Shown here: positions 32,101 to 38,285 of the stretch, piece after piece
How the letters are laid out: the number at the start of each line of letters is the position of its first letter
Position numbering within the stretch: the stretch's first letter is position 1
Source: Candidatus Parcubacteria bacterium
GTDB taxonomy: Bacteria > Patescibacteriota > Minisyncoccia > UBA6257 > 2-01-FULL-56-20
Length of the DNA stretch: 45,161 bases
Direction: 5' to 3'
Assembly (NCBI GenBank): GCA_027450205.1
Contig: DAIDJL010000002.1
Span: forward strand, 269,007-314,167
Notes under the pieces: generated by a model
Seen by the model: the letters and a program-made list of their open reading frames with translations, nothing else
Database searches by the model: none
Told to the model about the DNA's origin: nothing
Made by a program: the position numbers and the translations under genes

Positions 32101-32566
32101 GCCTCCGGCCAGCTTCCAGCAGATCGGCTCGCTCACGTTCACCGCGAACGCCTCTGGCGATGCTCGGCTTAATGCCCTGACTCTCACCTTGGGCGGCGCT
32201 GCTGCTTCGGGAACATTCACCAATTCGTTGGTGTTGAAGGATCCGAGCGGTAACGACATCGTTGCGGTTGATGGTTTGGCGACCGTTGCCACATCCACTG
32301 CCACGACGACATGGACCTTTGCGACCTCGACCAAACCGTTGGTTGTGACCGCAGGCAGTTCATACACGTTGACGTTGTGGGGTAACCTGGGATTGATCCC
32401 GGCCATCAGCCAGCAGTCCCAGTCGCTCACCGCGACGATCAATAGCACTTCGGACTTCTCGTACTATGATGGTACGGATGCTTCGTCGACTATTGTCAAC
32501 TTGACCACGAACCAGGTACCGCTCACGGTCACTAACCTGACCTCTCCGGTCGGCGGCCAGTTCTAG
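29120..32566 (+). CDS. Large secreted surface protein with peptidoglycan-binding domain and repeated beta domains (S-layer-like)
   Basis: A 1148-residue protein with a signal peptide (cleavage after 'LANAQ'), a short coiled coil ('LQAQIAALLAQIQTLQAQLG'), a PG_binding_1 domain (about residues 70-140, 'GSKGADVSALQSFL', 'GYFGPLTQKALAKFQ'), a Thr/Gly linker (142-165), then about six related beta-sandwich modules recognisable by recurrent '(L)KLLVNGTQ', 'IPAGQTV' and '(V/I)GS-x-F/Y' strands. There are almost no cysteines apart from one pair (near 'NSCSAAV' and 'YADCFG'). This is the plan of an abundant wall-attached surface or S-layer protein. A perfect GAAA-loop terminator follows. Confidence 0.82.
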   Translation: MNSKKLVSAVLTATTVLWMVGAAALPLANAQTTASLQAQIAALLAQIQTLQAQLGTSGSTTTTSVSAYSYTRDLTVGSKGADVSALQSFLIAQGDLTAVSAPTGYFGPLTQKALAKFQAAKGITPSAGYFGPKTRAFIASMTTTTTGTGTGTTGTSTSTTGTVAPATGLSVSLASTNPAAGSLISSANSGSARVPVLAVNFTAGNSGAVTLSGVSFQKTGVLSDSAISGAYLTQNGQVVAQYNSLNSGLLSFSGLNLSIPAGQTVTLTLAIDVAGGLSAGNTTGFALPAASDVTAFDSNNTAVTANGSFPLNGNVFTVTSVTNPALATVSIASSSIGTQVTAGTQGNIVGAWNFTVGNSPVWLQNLNFHVIGSANVANLQNVKLLVNGTQVGQTLSSIPANGMADFSAAAGSAKLQTGSNNVQVVADVMGSPSYNFQFEILNGYDVLAVDSQYNVPVSVTNTGGVGTQVGIMQGQITVNQDANTPTGNIAKGQSGVVLAKYDIYAAGEPVKVKFLDFNIQLAGASTSQTLANDIQNVSITDDAGNQVGTTINQPPSANSCSAAVAASGYNTTGAGNSTITSSTVTYADCFGTSASPINYIIPANTTRVLSLKADIQSNASFSTITANLSGDTNNLQGMTSSQTGSTSGVSGVALTMVNSSLAVSQNNALGTQNVSAGTTGIKIGSYAFSASSAEGVNVNTVSVQLTPGNTTAAFQNLKLLVNGTQFGTTQGVVSGNTTYSFSGAAFNIPAGQTVNVDVYADSLSAATGTYSPATALVGFTGVGQVSYTSINDTLGTINGQAVSFSGQPALTIAADSSNPPAGQIVQNSTGNALAVFRFTETSNVENVKVTQLNVVDKVASTASVKAAFSNLKLYNGSTLLGTAQSPVADASGTGYIYAFTGLTNLIVPQGNSVSLTLKGDAGSYTNGSLSDNTTSTFAIATTTDSTNNTTALAVVARGATSNKTAATTLSSASGNPQTTLRTTLAVAGSSVGSLPPASFQQIGSLTFTANASGDARLNALTLTLGGAAASGTFTNSLVLKDPSGNDIVAVDGLATVATSTATTTWTFATSTKPLVVTAGSSYTLTLWGNLGLIPAISQQSQSLTATINSTSDFSYYDGTDASSTIVNLTTNQVPLTVTNLTSPVGGQF

Positions 32567-32609
32567 TCTAAGCAAAACTTCGCGCGACGCTTGTGACCTC
32601 GCGTGATGG

Positions 32610-32641
32610 AAAACTCCCCGGCGAAAGCCGGGGAGTTTTTG
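32610..32641 (+). terminator. Strong terminator with GAAA tetraloop
   Basis: AAACTCCCCGGC (32611-32622), loop GAAA, and GCCGGGGAGTTT (32627-32638) form a perfect stem with a T run. It ends the surface-protein gene. Confidence 0.93.
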
Positions 32642-32654
32642 TTTGCCACCCCCC

Positions 32655-32685
32655 TTGTGCAAAAAACCCTTGATTTTGCTATACT
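32655..32685 (+). promoter_or_regulatory. Promoter of the HU gene
   Basis: TATACT at 32680-32685 is the -10. TTGTGC at 32655-32660 is 19 bases upstream, longer than ideal. The leader to ATG 32739 is about 47 bases. Confidence 0.5.
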
Positions 32686-32738
32686 AAAGGGGAGCTTAAT
32701 GCATAAAAGGTCGGGGAAACAAACTAATTATCATCATC

Positions 32739-33014
32739 ATGAATAAAAAAGGATTGACGGAAGCGGTCATGAAGGCCACCGGCATTGAGACGAAGGCGGC
32801 CGCAGAGCGTGCAGTGGATGCGGTATTTGATACGATCGTAAAGACCATGGGCCGCGGCGAGGAGGTCGCGATCACGGGATTCGGCACGTTCCGCGTCGCC
32901 AAGCGCGCCGCGCGCGAAGGCCGCAACCCCAAGACCGGCGAAAAGATCCAGATCAAGGCTTCTATCAAGCCGAAGTTCCGGGCCGGCAAGCTTCTTAAGG
33001 AAGCAGTGTTGTAA
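32739..33014 (+). CDS. HU-family DNA-binding protein
   Basis: A 91-residue nucleoid protein of normal HU/IHF length. The signature 'GFGTFRVAKRAAREGRNPKTGEKI' (ITGFGTF and GRNPxTGE) is intact, as are the N-terminal dimerisation helices ('MNKKGLTEAVMKATGIETKA') and the C-terminal 'PKFRAGKLLKEAV'. HU bends and compacts DNA and assists recombination. The gene stands alone between two terminators. Confidence 0.96.
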   Translation: MNKKGLTEAVMKATGIETKAAAERAVDAVFDTIVKTMGRGEEVAITGFGTFRVAKRAAREGRNPKTGEKIQIKASIKPKFRAGKLLKEAVL

Positions 33015-33050
33015 GGTTACTGAGAAAGGATCCTTCTTCAGTCTTAAGAC

Positions 33051-33082
33051 AAAAATCACCGCGTGAGGCGGTGGTTTTTGTT
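33051..33082 (+). terminator. HU gene terminator
   Basis: AAAAATCACCGC (33051-33062), loop GTGAG, and GCGGTGGTTTTT (33068-33079) form the hairpin with a T run. Confidence 0.85.
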
Positions 33083-33099
33083 ATCAGGGGAATTAGTGA

Positions 33100-33423
33100 T
33101 TTTATTTGAGGTTCCAATTTGGAACCTCAAAGATCGGGCGAGGCGGTCATCGTTATCTTTCCTACGCCTTTACGGAGCAAGGCGTGGCGATGCTTTCCAG
33201 TGTTCTGCGAAGCGACCGTGCCGTGGCGGTGAATATCGCCATTATGCGGACATTCGTGCGGCTGCGGCAATTGCTTGCGAGCAATAAAGAGCTGGCGGAA
33301 AAAGTGGGGGAGACGGAGAAGAATTACGATAAAAAGTTCAAGATCGTGTTTGAGGTTTTGAAGCAGCTCATGGGGTCGCCAGAAGAAGAGAATAAGAACC
33401 CGATGGGATTTACACGGAAATAA
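33100..33423 (+). pseudogene. N-terminally truncated ORF6N/KilA-N-type protein remnant
   Basis: About 107 codons survive from a stop at 33097-33099 to TAA at 33423. The frame matches the back half of ORF6N-domain proteins: '(F)LRFQFGTSKIGRGGHRYL', 'AFTEQGVAMLSSVLRSDRAV', 'NIAIMRTFVRLRQLLASNKE' and the Lys-rich coiled tail. The conserved N-terminal half of the domain is missing, and the space to the HU terminator is only about 20 bases. A TTG at 33106 could allow a short product, but a decayed gene is more likely. These proteins are common in phage-related and mobile DNA. Confidence 0.75.
33106..33130. repeat. 25-bp perfect palindrome
   Basis: Two 12-base arms (TTGAGGTTCCAA and its complement) flank a central T at the broken front edge of the ORF6N remnant. 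Confidence 0.85.
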
Positions 33424-33491
33424 TAAAAGACGCAATTAAGCAATATCTGAGCTAAAATTTTAGGTCGCAAAATGCGATTTCAAGTTTGTGG

Positions 33492-33497
33492 TAAAAT
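33492..33497 (+). promoter_or_regulatory. -10 box TAAAAT, leaderless
   Basis: TAAAAT is followed by 6 bases and the ATG at 33504. A small hairpin TCGCA-AAA-TGCGA sits at 33463-33475 just upstream. Confidence 0.45.
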
Positions 33498-33503
33498 AAA
33501 GCC

Positions 33504-33971
33504 ATGGCAAAATTTGAAATATCCTGGGAGGCGCCGGAGTTCGAGTATCGCGAGAAGGACGTCTCGTGGTATTGGATATCCATCATTGTTGCGGCGGTCA
33601 TCATTGCGTTCTCGGTGTGGCAGAAGGATTTTCTCTTCGGCTTTTTCATCGTGATCGCGGAGATGCTGTTCATCGTCTGGGGCAACCGATCGCCCAAGGC
33701 GGTCGCGTTCACGCTGACCGACACCGAGATCGACATCGGAGGATTCAAATCCCACGCCATGAAAGAGTTTGAAAGCTGGAGCGCGGAATCGGACGGTGCG
33801 GAGTGGGCCGACGTGATGTTCTATTTCCGTTCGCACATCCGTCCGCCGCTCCTGGTCATCGTCCCGGAGGAGAAAATGGCGGAGCTCCGCACGAATCTCA
33901 GGGTGGTGCTGAAGGAGATCGAGCACGAGCCGTCGCTTCTCGATTCCATTGAAAAATTCCTCAGATTCTAG
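33504..33971 (+). CDS. Small membrane protein with PH-like soluble domain, unknown function
   Basis: A 155-residue protein with two adjacent membrane helices (about residues 22-40 and 44-60, 'WISIIVAAVIIAFSVW', 'FFIVIAEMLFIVWG') and a C-terminal cytoplasmic domain ('AFTLTDTEIDIGGFKSHAMK', 'RPPLLVIVPEEKMAELRTNL') that looks like a PH-like beta-barrel plus helix. Such proteins are common as hypotheticals in small-genome bacteria. The start is leaderless-type. Function is not known. Confidence 0.7.
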   Translation: MAKFEISWEAPEFEYREKDVSWYWISIIVAAVIIAFSVWQKDFLFGFFIVIAEMLFIVWGNRSPKAVAFTLTDTEIDIGGFKSHAMKEFESWSAESDGAEWADVMFYFRSHIRPPLLVIVPEEKMAELRTNLRVVLKEIEHEPSLLDSIEKFLRF

Positions 33972-34014
33972 TATTCTTCTTCTGACCTCTTCGCTTTCTT
34001 TTAAACGGCGAGGA

Positions 34015-34082
34015 GTATGACAGAGTGCCTTTCTCTGCCATCCCGAAGGGTGAGCCCGGCAGAGAAAGGCACTCTGTCATAC
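34015..34082. repeat. Perfect 25-bp inverted repeat beside tRNA-Arg
   Basis: Arms at 34015-34039 and 34058-34082 are exact complements around an 18-base loop (core GACAGAGTGCCTTTCTCTGCC split across both arms). No T run follows, so it is not a standard terminator. It ends 5 bases before the tRNA-Arg gene. Confidence 0.92.
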
Positions 34083-34087
34083 GACGC

Positions 34088-34159
34088 GCCCTCGTCGTTC
34101 AACGGATAGGACGCAAGATTGCGGATCTTGTAATCGAAGTTCGATTCTTCGCGGGGGCA
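34088..34159 (+). tRNA. tRNA-Arg (anticodon GCG)
   Basis: The acceptor GCCCTCG (34088-34094) pairs with CGGGGGC (34152-34158). The D-stem is GTTC/GGAC. The anticodon stem CAAGA/TCTTG has loop TTGCGGA, giving GCG. The T-arm is CGAAG-TTCGATT-CTTCG. CCA is not encoded. A GCG anticodon for arginine is unusual in bacteria, where ACG (inosine) normally reads CGU/CGC. The 3' part overlaps, on the opposite strand, the end of the serine recombinase gene. Confidence 0.92.
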
Positions 34160-35589
34160 CTTTGAACGATTTGCTCGCGTTCTGCGACGAGGCGAAACGG
34201 AATTTGCCAAGTAATATCGATCTTTTTTTGATCGATTGCGCAGTTCGACATGACGGTTCGGAGCAATCGGCGTTTTTTTGCCGTGATCGCCCCGTAATAC
34301 AAGGAATATGCACTTCCTGCGAGTTCGACAAATTTCTGAAGTTCATCGGGAATTGAGACACGATTCGCCTCAAAATCTTCCCGCCGATCACTAATCGCCC
34401 GTCGCTCCGTAATGAGCGCAGACTTTCGTTCTTCAAACGCTTCGCGATCAAGCGTGCCGTCCAAATAGGCATCAGTCGCCCGGTTCAGACGCTCCGTAAG
34501 TTGATCGATCTTCAATGTCAGTGTTCGCACCTCGTGCTCCTTGCGCTCTGCCCAATTCGCCTTGAGTTCCGCGATGCGCCGGAAGAGCTGCGCCTTTTCG
34601 TCATCCCTGAATGTAAGCGCTTTGATCTTCTCTTCTACAAGACCCGCGACCGTATCATCCCGAACGCTTGTTTTTGCGCACGCTTTGGTGTGGCAACGGT
34701 AGTACACGCGGCCCTTTTGCAGTTCTCCGATGAGTGCATTGCCGCACGCGGCGCACCTGATGAACCGCCGGAACGGAAAGTCGTGGACGTGGACGCGCGT
34801 CCCCACGCGGCCATGAAGGATGTCCTGGACGCGCTCGAAGAGATGCTTGGTAATGAGCGCCTCATGGTTGCCTTCGTAAGTTTCTCCGGACACACGAATG
34901 CGTATCACGCCCATATAGAAGGGATTGCGCAGAAGCGTGTGAAGACCCGCAACCGTCACTTTTCCGCCGTTCCTGTTACTCAGTCCGCGCGCGTAGAGAT
35001 CTTCAACCAGTGTTGGTAAGCTCCACTGGCCAGTACTGTAGAGGTCGAACGCTTTCCGGACGAGCGGCCCCCGTATGGGATCGACAGTCTTCCGCTTTGC
35101 CGAGCCGTTATCGAGATAGCCAATTGGTGCGCGCAAGGGATAGAAGCCCTGCTTCAATCGACCATAAAGGCCTTTCTTCGTCTCTTCGCGGAGATTCCGA
35201 ATGAAGTCCGACGCGATGACGGCCTGAATATCGGCAGAGAGTCGGCCTCCGCGCGATTGGAGATCAATGGACTCGTTGGCGAAGTGGACCTCGACGCCCC
35301 GGTCGATCAACTCGCCAAGATCGGCCCAGTCTTTCAGATTCCGTGCGCTTCGGTCGATCTTGTGGATGATGACTCCGGCCGCAGTTCCCTTCCGCAGCCC
35401 TTTGAGCATCGCGTTCCACACCGGCCGCCCGCCCTTCGCGGCAGTCTGCTGTTCCTCGAACCATCGAGTGATGCCGAGATTGGATCGCACGGCGTAGCGC
35501 TCAATGGCGCTCCGCTGCTCCGGGAGCGATACGCTTCGCTCGCCCTGCTTCGTGGTAGAAACACGAATGTAGCCAAAGTATTCTTTCAG
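34099..35589 (-). CDS. Large serine recombinase (site-specific integrase) with non-ATG start
   Basis: A 496-residue integrase if read from CTG 35589. The N-terminal resolvase domain opens 'KEYFGYIRVSTTKQGERS' with catalytic Ser11; that part lies upstream of the first ATG/GTG/TTG (GTG 35490) and cannot be dropped from an active enzyme. An in-frame TAA sits just four codons before the CTG. Further parts are 'HKIDRSARN', the recombinase domain ('GFYPLRAPIGYLDNG'), a zinc ribbon with Cys279, Cys282, Cys299 and Cys304, and a long coiled coil. The last 20 or so codons are antisense to tRNA-Arg, so the C-terminus is tied to the attachment site. It probably integrates and excises the element to its right. 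Confidence 0.88.
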   Translation of the reverse strand: MKEYFGYIRVSTTKQGERSVSLPEQRSAIERYAVRSNLGITRWFEEQQTAAKGGRPVWNAMLKGLRKGTAAGVIIHKIDRSARNLKDWADLGELIDRGVEVHFANESIDLQSRGGRLSADIQAVIASDFIRNLREETKKGLYGRLKQGFYPLRAPIGYLDNGSAKRKTVDPIRGPLVRKAFDLYSTGQWSLPTLVEDLYARGLSNRNGGKVTVAGLHTLLRNPFYMGVIRIRVSGETYEGNHEALITKHLFERVQDILHGRVGTRVHVHDFPFRRFIRCAACGNALIGELQKGRVYYRCHTKACAKTSVRDDTVAGLVEEKIKALTFRDDEKAQLFRRIAELKANWAERKEHEVRTLTLKIDQLTERLNRATDAYLDGTLDREAFEERKSALITERRAISDRREDFEANRVSIPDELQKFVELAGSAYSLYYGAITAKKRRLLRTVMSNCAIDQKKIDITWQIPFRLVAEREQIVQSAPAKNRTSITRSAILRPIR

Positions 35590-35608
35590 AGTTTTGTTTC
35601 GTTAATTT

Positions 35609-35660
35609 GTATTTCCCCGAGTAGGAATCGACCTTTCTCCTGAATCCTAGAGCGCTCCCG
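35609..35660 (-). other. tRNA 3'-end-like fragment upstream of the serine recombinase
   Basis: On the minus strand, GGTCGATTCCTACTCGGGGA (35630-35611) looks like a T-arm running into an acceptor 3' strand, preceded by a weak anticodon-arm-like stretch. A complete tRNA cannot be folded. It may be a decayed tRNA end or old attachment site, or chance. Confidence 0.3.
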
Positions 35661-35808
35661 GATCGGGGTCAATGTCGCCCGCTCCGGCCTTCATGTCCTC
35701 GTAGATTTCCCATGCGAGTTCGAGATATGCGTCCAGGTTCTCCCGCGCCGTCTGGAGCTCGTCGTCCCTGAGGCCGGGGAACAGCTTTTTCAGAGCTTCA
35801 TCGTCCAT
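35647..35808 (-). CDS. Small acidic protein of 53 residues, unknown function
   Basis: Read from ATG 35808 ('MDDEALKKLFPGLRDDELQT'), this is a short acidic helical protein ending 'GAGDIDPDPGAL'. A longer frame back to 35952 would translate through the palindromic region and is unlikely. It lies just upstream of the serine recombinase in the same direction and may be co-transcribed with it. No family is recognised; a helper of the recombinase or an element-specific regulator is a guess. Confidence 0.5.
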   Translation of the reverse strand: MDDEALKKLFPGLRDDELQTARENLDAYLELAWEIYEDMKAGAGDIDPDPGAL

Positions 35809-35853
35809 GCGTTTCAGCGTACCGACCGATTCCCGTTCCGCAAAGGCGCGGGA

Positions 35854-35991
35854 ACCCTCGACGTACGAGGGTGCGGCGCTCGTGCATACCCTCGCGCACG
35901 GAGGGAGAACGCGTCTTCCGCTTCGCTGCACAGGCGGTAAGGTGAAGGCCACGCTTCGATGCGTAAAGGTCGAATCGAAGCGTCATTCACC
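35854..35991. promoter_or_regulatory. Palindrome-rich divergent intergenic region
   Basis: ACCCTCG (35854-35860), CGAGGGT (35866-35872) and ACCCTCG (35888-35894) form alternating inverted copies. Further on, GGTGAA + ACGCTTCGAT (35941-35960) face ATCGAAGCGT + TTCACC (35974-35991) as a large hairpin. It lies between divergent genes of the mobile element and could be an operator, a replication or transfer origin, or an att region. Confidence 0.5.
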
Positions 35992-36014
35992 CTTCAGACA
36001 CCCCCCACGGCTCC

Positions 36015-36770
36015 ATGCGAGGCCCCCTCGCCTACATCGGCGGCAAAAACGCGATCGCGAATCAGATCATCGCGATCTTTCCGAGGCACCAGACGTACGT
36101 CGAGGCCTTCGCGGGCGCAGGCCATGTGTTCTTCCGCAAAGCCCCCTCGAAGGTGGAGGTCTTGAACGATCTCGACGGCGAAATGGTGAACTTCTTCCGC
36201 GTCTGCCAGCTCCATTACGAGGAACTCGTCCGCTACCTCCGTTACGTGCTCGTGAGCCGACGTTGGTTCGATCTGCTCCTGGTGACCGATCCCGCGACGC
36301 TCACCGACATCCAGCGGGCCGCCCGCCAGTTCTATTTGCAGAAGAACAGCTACGCGGGACTCGTGCGGAATCCCAGTTTCCGCAAGGGCCTGGCCCATCC
36401 GCCCGGATTCAACCCTGAGCGGATTCCGGCGCTCATCGAGGAGACGCACCGGCGTCTCGCCCGCGTGCAGATCGAGTGCCTTCCCTACGAGAAAGTGCTC
36501 GCAGATTACGACAGCCCATCGACGCTCGCGTATCTCGATCCGCCGTACTACGGCCGCAAGCTCTACAAGTACAACCTGGACGCTGATGATTTCCGAGCGA
36601 TGGCGGAACTCTTGGGCACGTTGCGGGGGAAATTCGTCCTCTCGCTGAACGACGTTCCGGAGGTCCGCGCGATCTTCAAACCGTTCACAATGCGCGGTAT
36701 CGATCTCGCGTACACCGCCCAGAAACACGCCGGACGGCGCTACCAGGAAGTGCTCATCACGAATTTCTGA
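36015..36770 (+). CDS. D12-class DNA adenine N6-methyltransferase (Dam-like), orphan
   Basis: A 251-residue protein with the alpha-class adenine methyltransferase motifs: 'LAYIGGKNAI' (motif X region), motif I 'FAGAGHVFF' (residues 32-40, S-adenosylmethionine binding), 'VLNDLDGEMVNFF', and catalytic DPPY (175-178). The C-terminal 'RRYQEVLITNF' is typical for this class. It probably methylates a short palindrome such as GATC, though the target cannot be read from sequence. No cognate restriction gene adjoins it, so it is likely protective or regulatory for the element. A type I restriction gene occurs 7 kb downstream. Confidence 0.9.
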   Translation: MRGPLAYIGGKNAIANQIIAIFPRHQTYVEAFAGAGHVFFRKAPSKVEVLNDLDGEMVNFFRVCQLHYEELVRYLRYVLVSRRWFDLLLVTDPATLTDIQRAARQFYLQKNSYAGLVRNPSFRKGLAHPPGFNPERIPALIEETHRRLARVQIECLPYEKVLADYDSPSTLAYLDPPYYGRKLYKYNLDADDFRAMAELLGTLRGKFVLSLNDVPEVRAIFKPFTMRGIDLAYTAQKHAGRRYQEVLITNF

Positions 36771-36905
36771 TTCCGTGCCTGACTCGTGTCAACACCGTTC
36801 TGCGCCCTGGACGCTCGTGCAATGTGTTGAATCTTCGAGTTCTTTCCGGTTTCCTTCAGCCCTCGTGTTACGGTTTTCGATCCCGCCCCGCGGATACTTG
36901 CCGCG
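36771..36905. other. Gap before the coupling-protein gene
   Basis: This 135-base stretch shows no supported ORF, no clear promoter and no SD site before the ATG at 36906. Confidence 0.4.
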
Positions 36906-38285
36906 ATGATCTCATTCCTCGAACATCTCGTGATTGCATTCTGGAACCGCCTGCAAGGGCGGCGCATGCGCGGGAAGAACCGAACCTCCCCGGACACCGT
37001 CCTCGGATTCCGTGTCGTGGACGAGGAACTGACCAACCGGCGCGTCGGCATCAGCGCCACGCGCCGCACGATGCACACGACGGTGGTGGGAAAGAGCGGT
37101 ACCGGGAAGACTTCGTTCATCAAGCACCTCTGCGCACAGGACGTCGCCACAGGACGCGGGCTCTTCGTACTCGACCTCCACGGCGACATCACGCCGTTTC
37201 TCCTGAGCGCCGTCGCCGCCGAGGAATGGAGACGTGAAGAGCATCTCTCCGACCGGCTCATCGTGATCTCGCCCGCCGACCGTGACTCGTCGGTGGGACT
37301 GAACCCGCTCGAGGATGCCGATCCGGACTTCGCGCGCAGCGCGGAACTCGCCGAATTGCTTCGTGCGCGGTGGGGCCTCGACCATTTCGGGGCGCGTACG
37401 GAGGAGCTCATGCGGAACGCATTCTTCGTGCTTACGGCGAACGGCCTCACACTCCTCGAGCTCCCCCTTCTTCTTACGAGCGCAGCATTCCGCGCCGCGT
37501 GCCTCGCGAAGACGCCCAACGCGGAAATCCGCCACTACTTCGAATCTCGGTACGGCAAGGCGAGCGAGCAGATGCAAGCCGTGATGCGCGAGCCGATCTT
37601 GAACAAGACGAGCGCGTTCACGTCCGACCCTCGCTTCAGGCACATCGTCGGGCAGGCGCGTTCGACCTTCTCGTTCAAACGGGCGATGGACGAGGGATGC
37701 ACCGTCATCGCGAATTTCGAAAAGGGGAGACTCGGCGCGCAGGCGCTCACGCTCGCAAGCCTCGTGTTCACCACCTTCAAGAACGCGATCTTCACTCGCG
37801 AGCGGAAGACGCTTTTCGCTGCGTACTGCGATGAGGTGCAGAACTTCATTGCGTATTCGGACGACATCGAAACGATGCTTTCCGAAGCCCGCAAGTTCGG
37901 TGTCGGCATCGTATCGGCCAACCAATATCTGGACCAGCTTCCGCCGCCGATGCGCGGGGCGCTGCTCTCTACCGGCACCCAGGCGTTCTTCCAGCTTTCG
38001 AGCGCTGACGCCCAGACGGTCGCACAGATGCTCGACGGCGGACGGTCGCTCGCCGAGCGGCTGAAGAATCTGCCGCAGCGCCATTTCGTCGTGAAGAGCG
38101 GTGCCGAGCCCTGGGCGGAGGCATGCGTCCCGCCCGTTCGCGATCTCGGCAAGAGCTCCACCGATCTCCTGAATCGTTCTCGCGCCCGGTTCGCGCGGCC
38201 GCGCGCGGATATCGAGCGGGAAATCGCCGAACGGCAGGCATTGTTCGCGAAATCAACCGACGAGGCTCTCAATGACTGGAACTGA
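36906..38285 (+). CDS. VirD4/TraD-type coupling ATPase (type IV conjugative DNA transfer)
   Basis: A 459-residue ATPase of the T4CP/DUF87 class. It has Walker A 'GKSGTGKT' (62-69), 'LFVLDLHGDI', Walker B-like 'LFAAYCDEVQNF' (about 302-313), and 'SANQYLDQLPPPMRGALLST' followed by 'GTQAFFQLSSADAQTV', which match the TraD/TraM-recognition core. The N-terminal membrane segment is short (about residues 5-15). Family members couple the DNA-relaxase complex to the secretion channel. Its end overlaps the next gene by 14 bases. No relaxase or VirB4 gene is visible in the window, so the element may be mobilisable, or the rest may lie beyond it. Confidence 0.82.
   Translation: MISFLEHLVIAFWNRLQGRRMRGKNRTSPDTVLGFRVVDEELTNRRVGISATRRTMHTTVVGKSGTGKTSFIKHLCAQDVATGRGLFVLDLHGDITPFLLSAVAAEEWRREEHLSDRLIVISPADRDSSVGLNPLEDADPDFARSAELAELLRARWGLDHFGARTEELMRNAFFVLTANGLTLLELPLLLTSAAFRAACLAKTPNAEIRHYFESRYGKASEQMQAVMREPILNKTSAFTSDPRFRHIVGQARSTFSFKRAMDEGCTVIANFEKGRLGAQALTLASLVFTTFKNAIFTRERKTLFAAYCDEVQNFIAYSDDIETMLSEARKFGVGIVSANQYLDQLPPPMRGALLSTGTQAFFQLSSADAQTVAQMLDGGRSLAERLKNLPQRHFVVKSGAEPWAEACVPPVRDLGKSSTDLLNRSRARFARPRADIEREIAERQALFAKSTDEALNDWN

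Noticed and set aside
29503-32448. Long open frames antisense to the surface-protein gene
   Set aside because: They arise from the biased codon use of the real gene; they have no promoters, SD sites or recognisable domains.
36824-37237. A gene overlapping the start of the coupling ATPase in another frame
   Set aside because: Its translation is Arg/Pro-rich low-complexity sequence typical of a shadow frame in GC-rich DNA.
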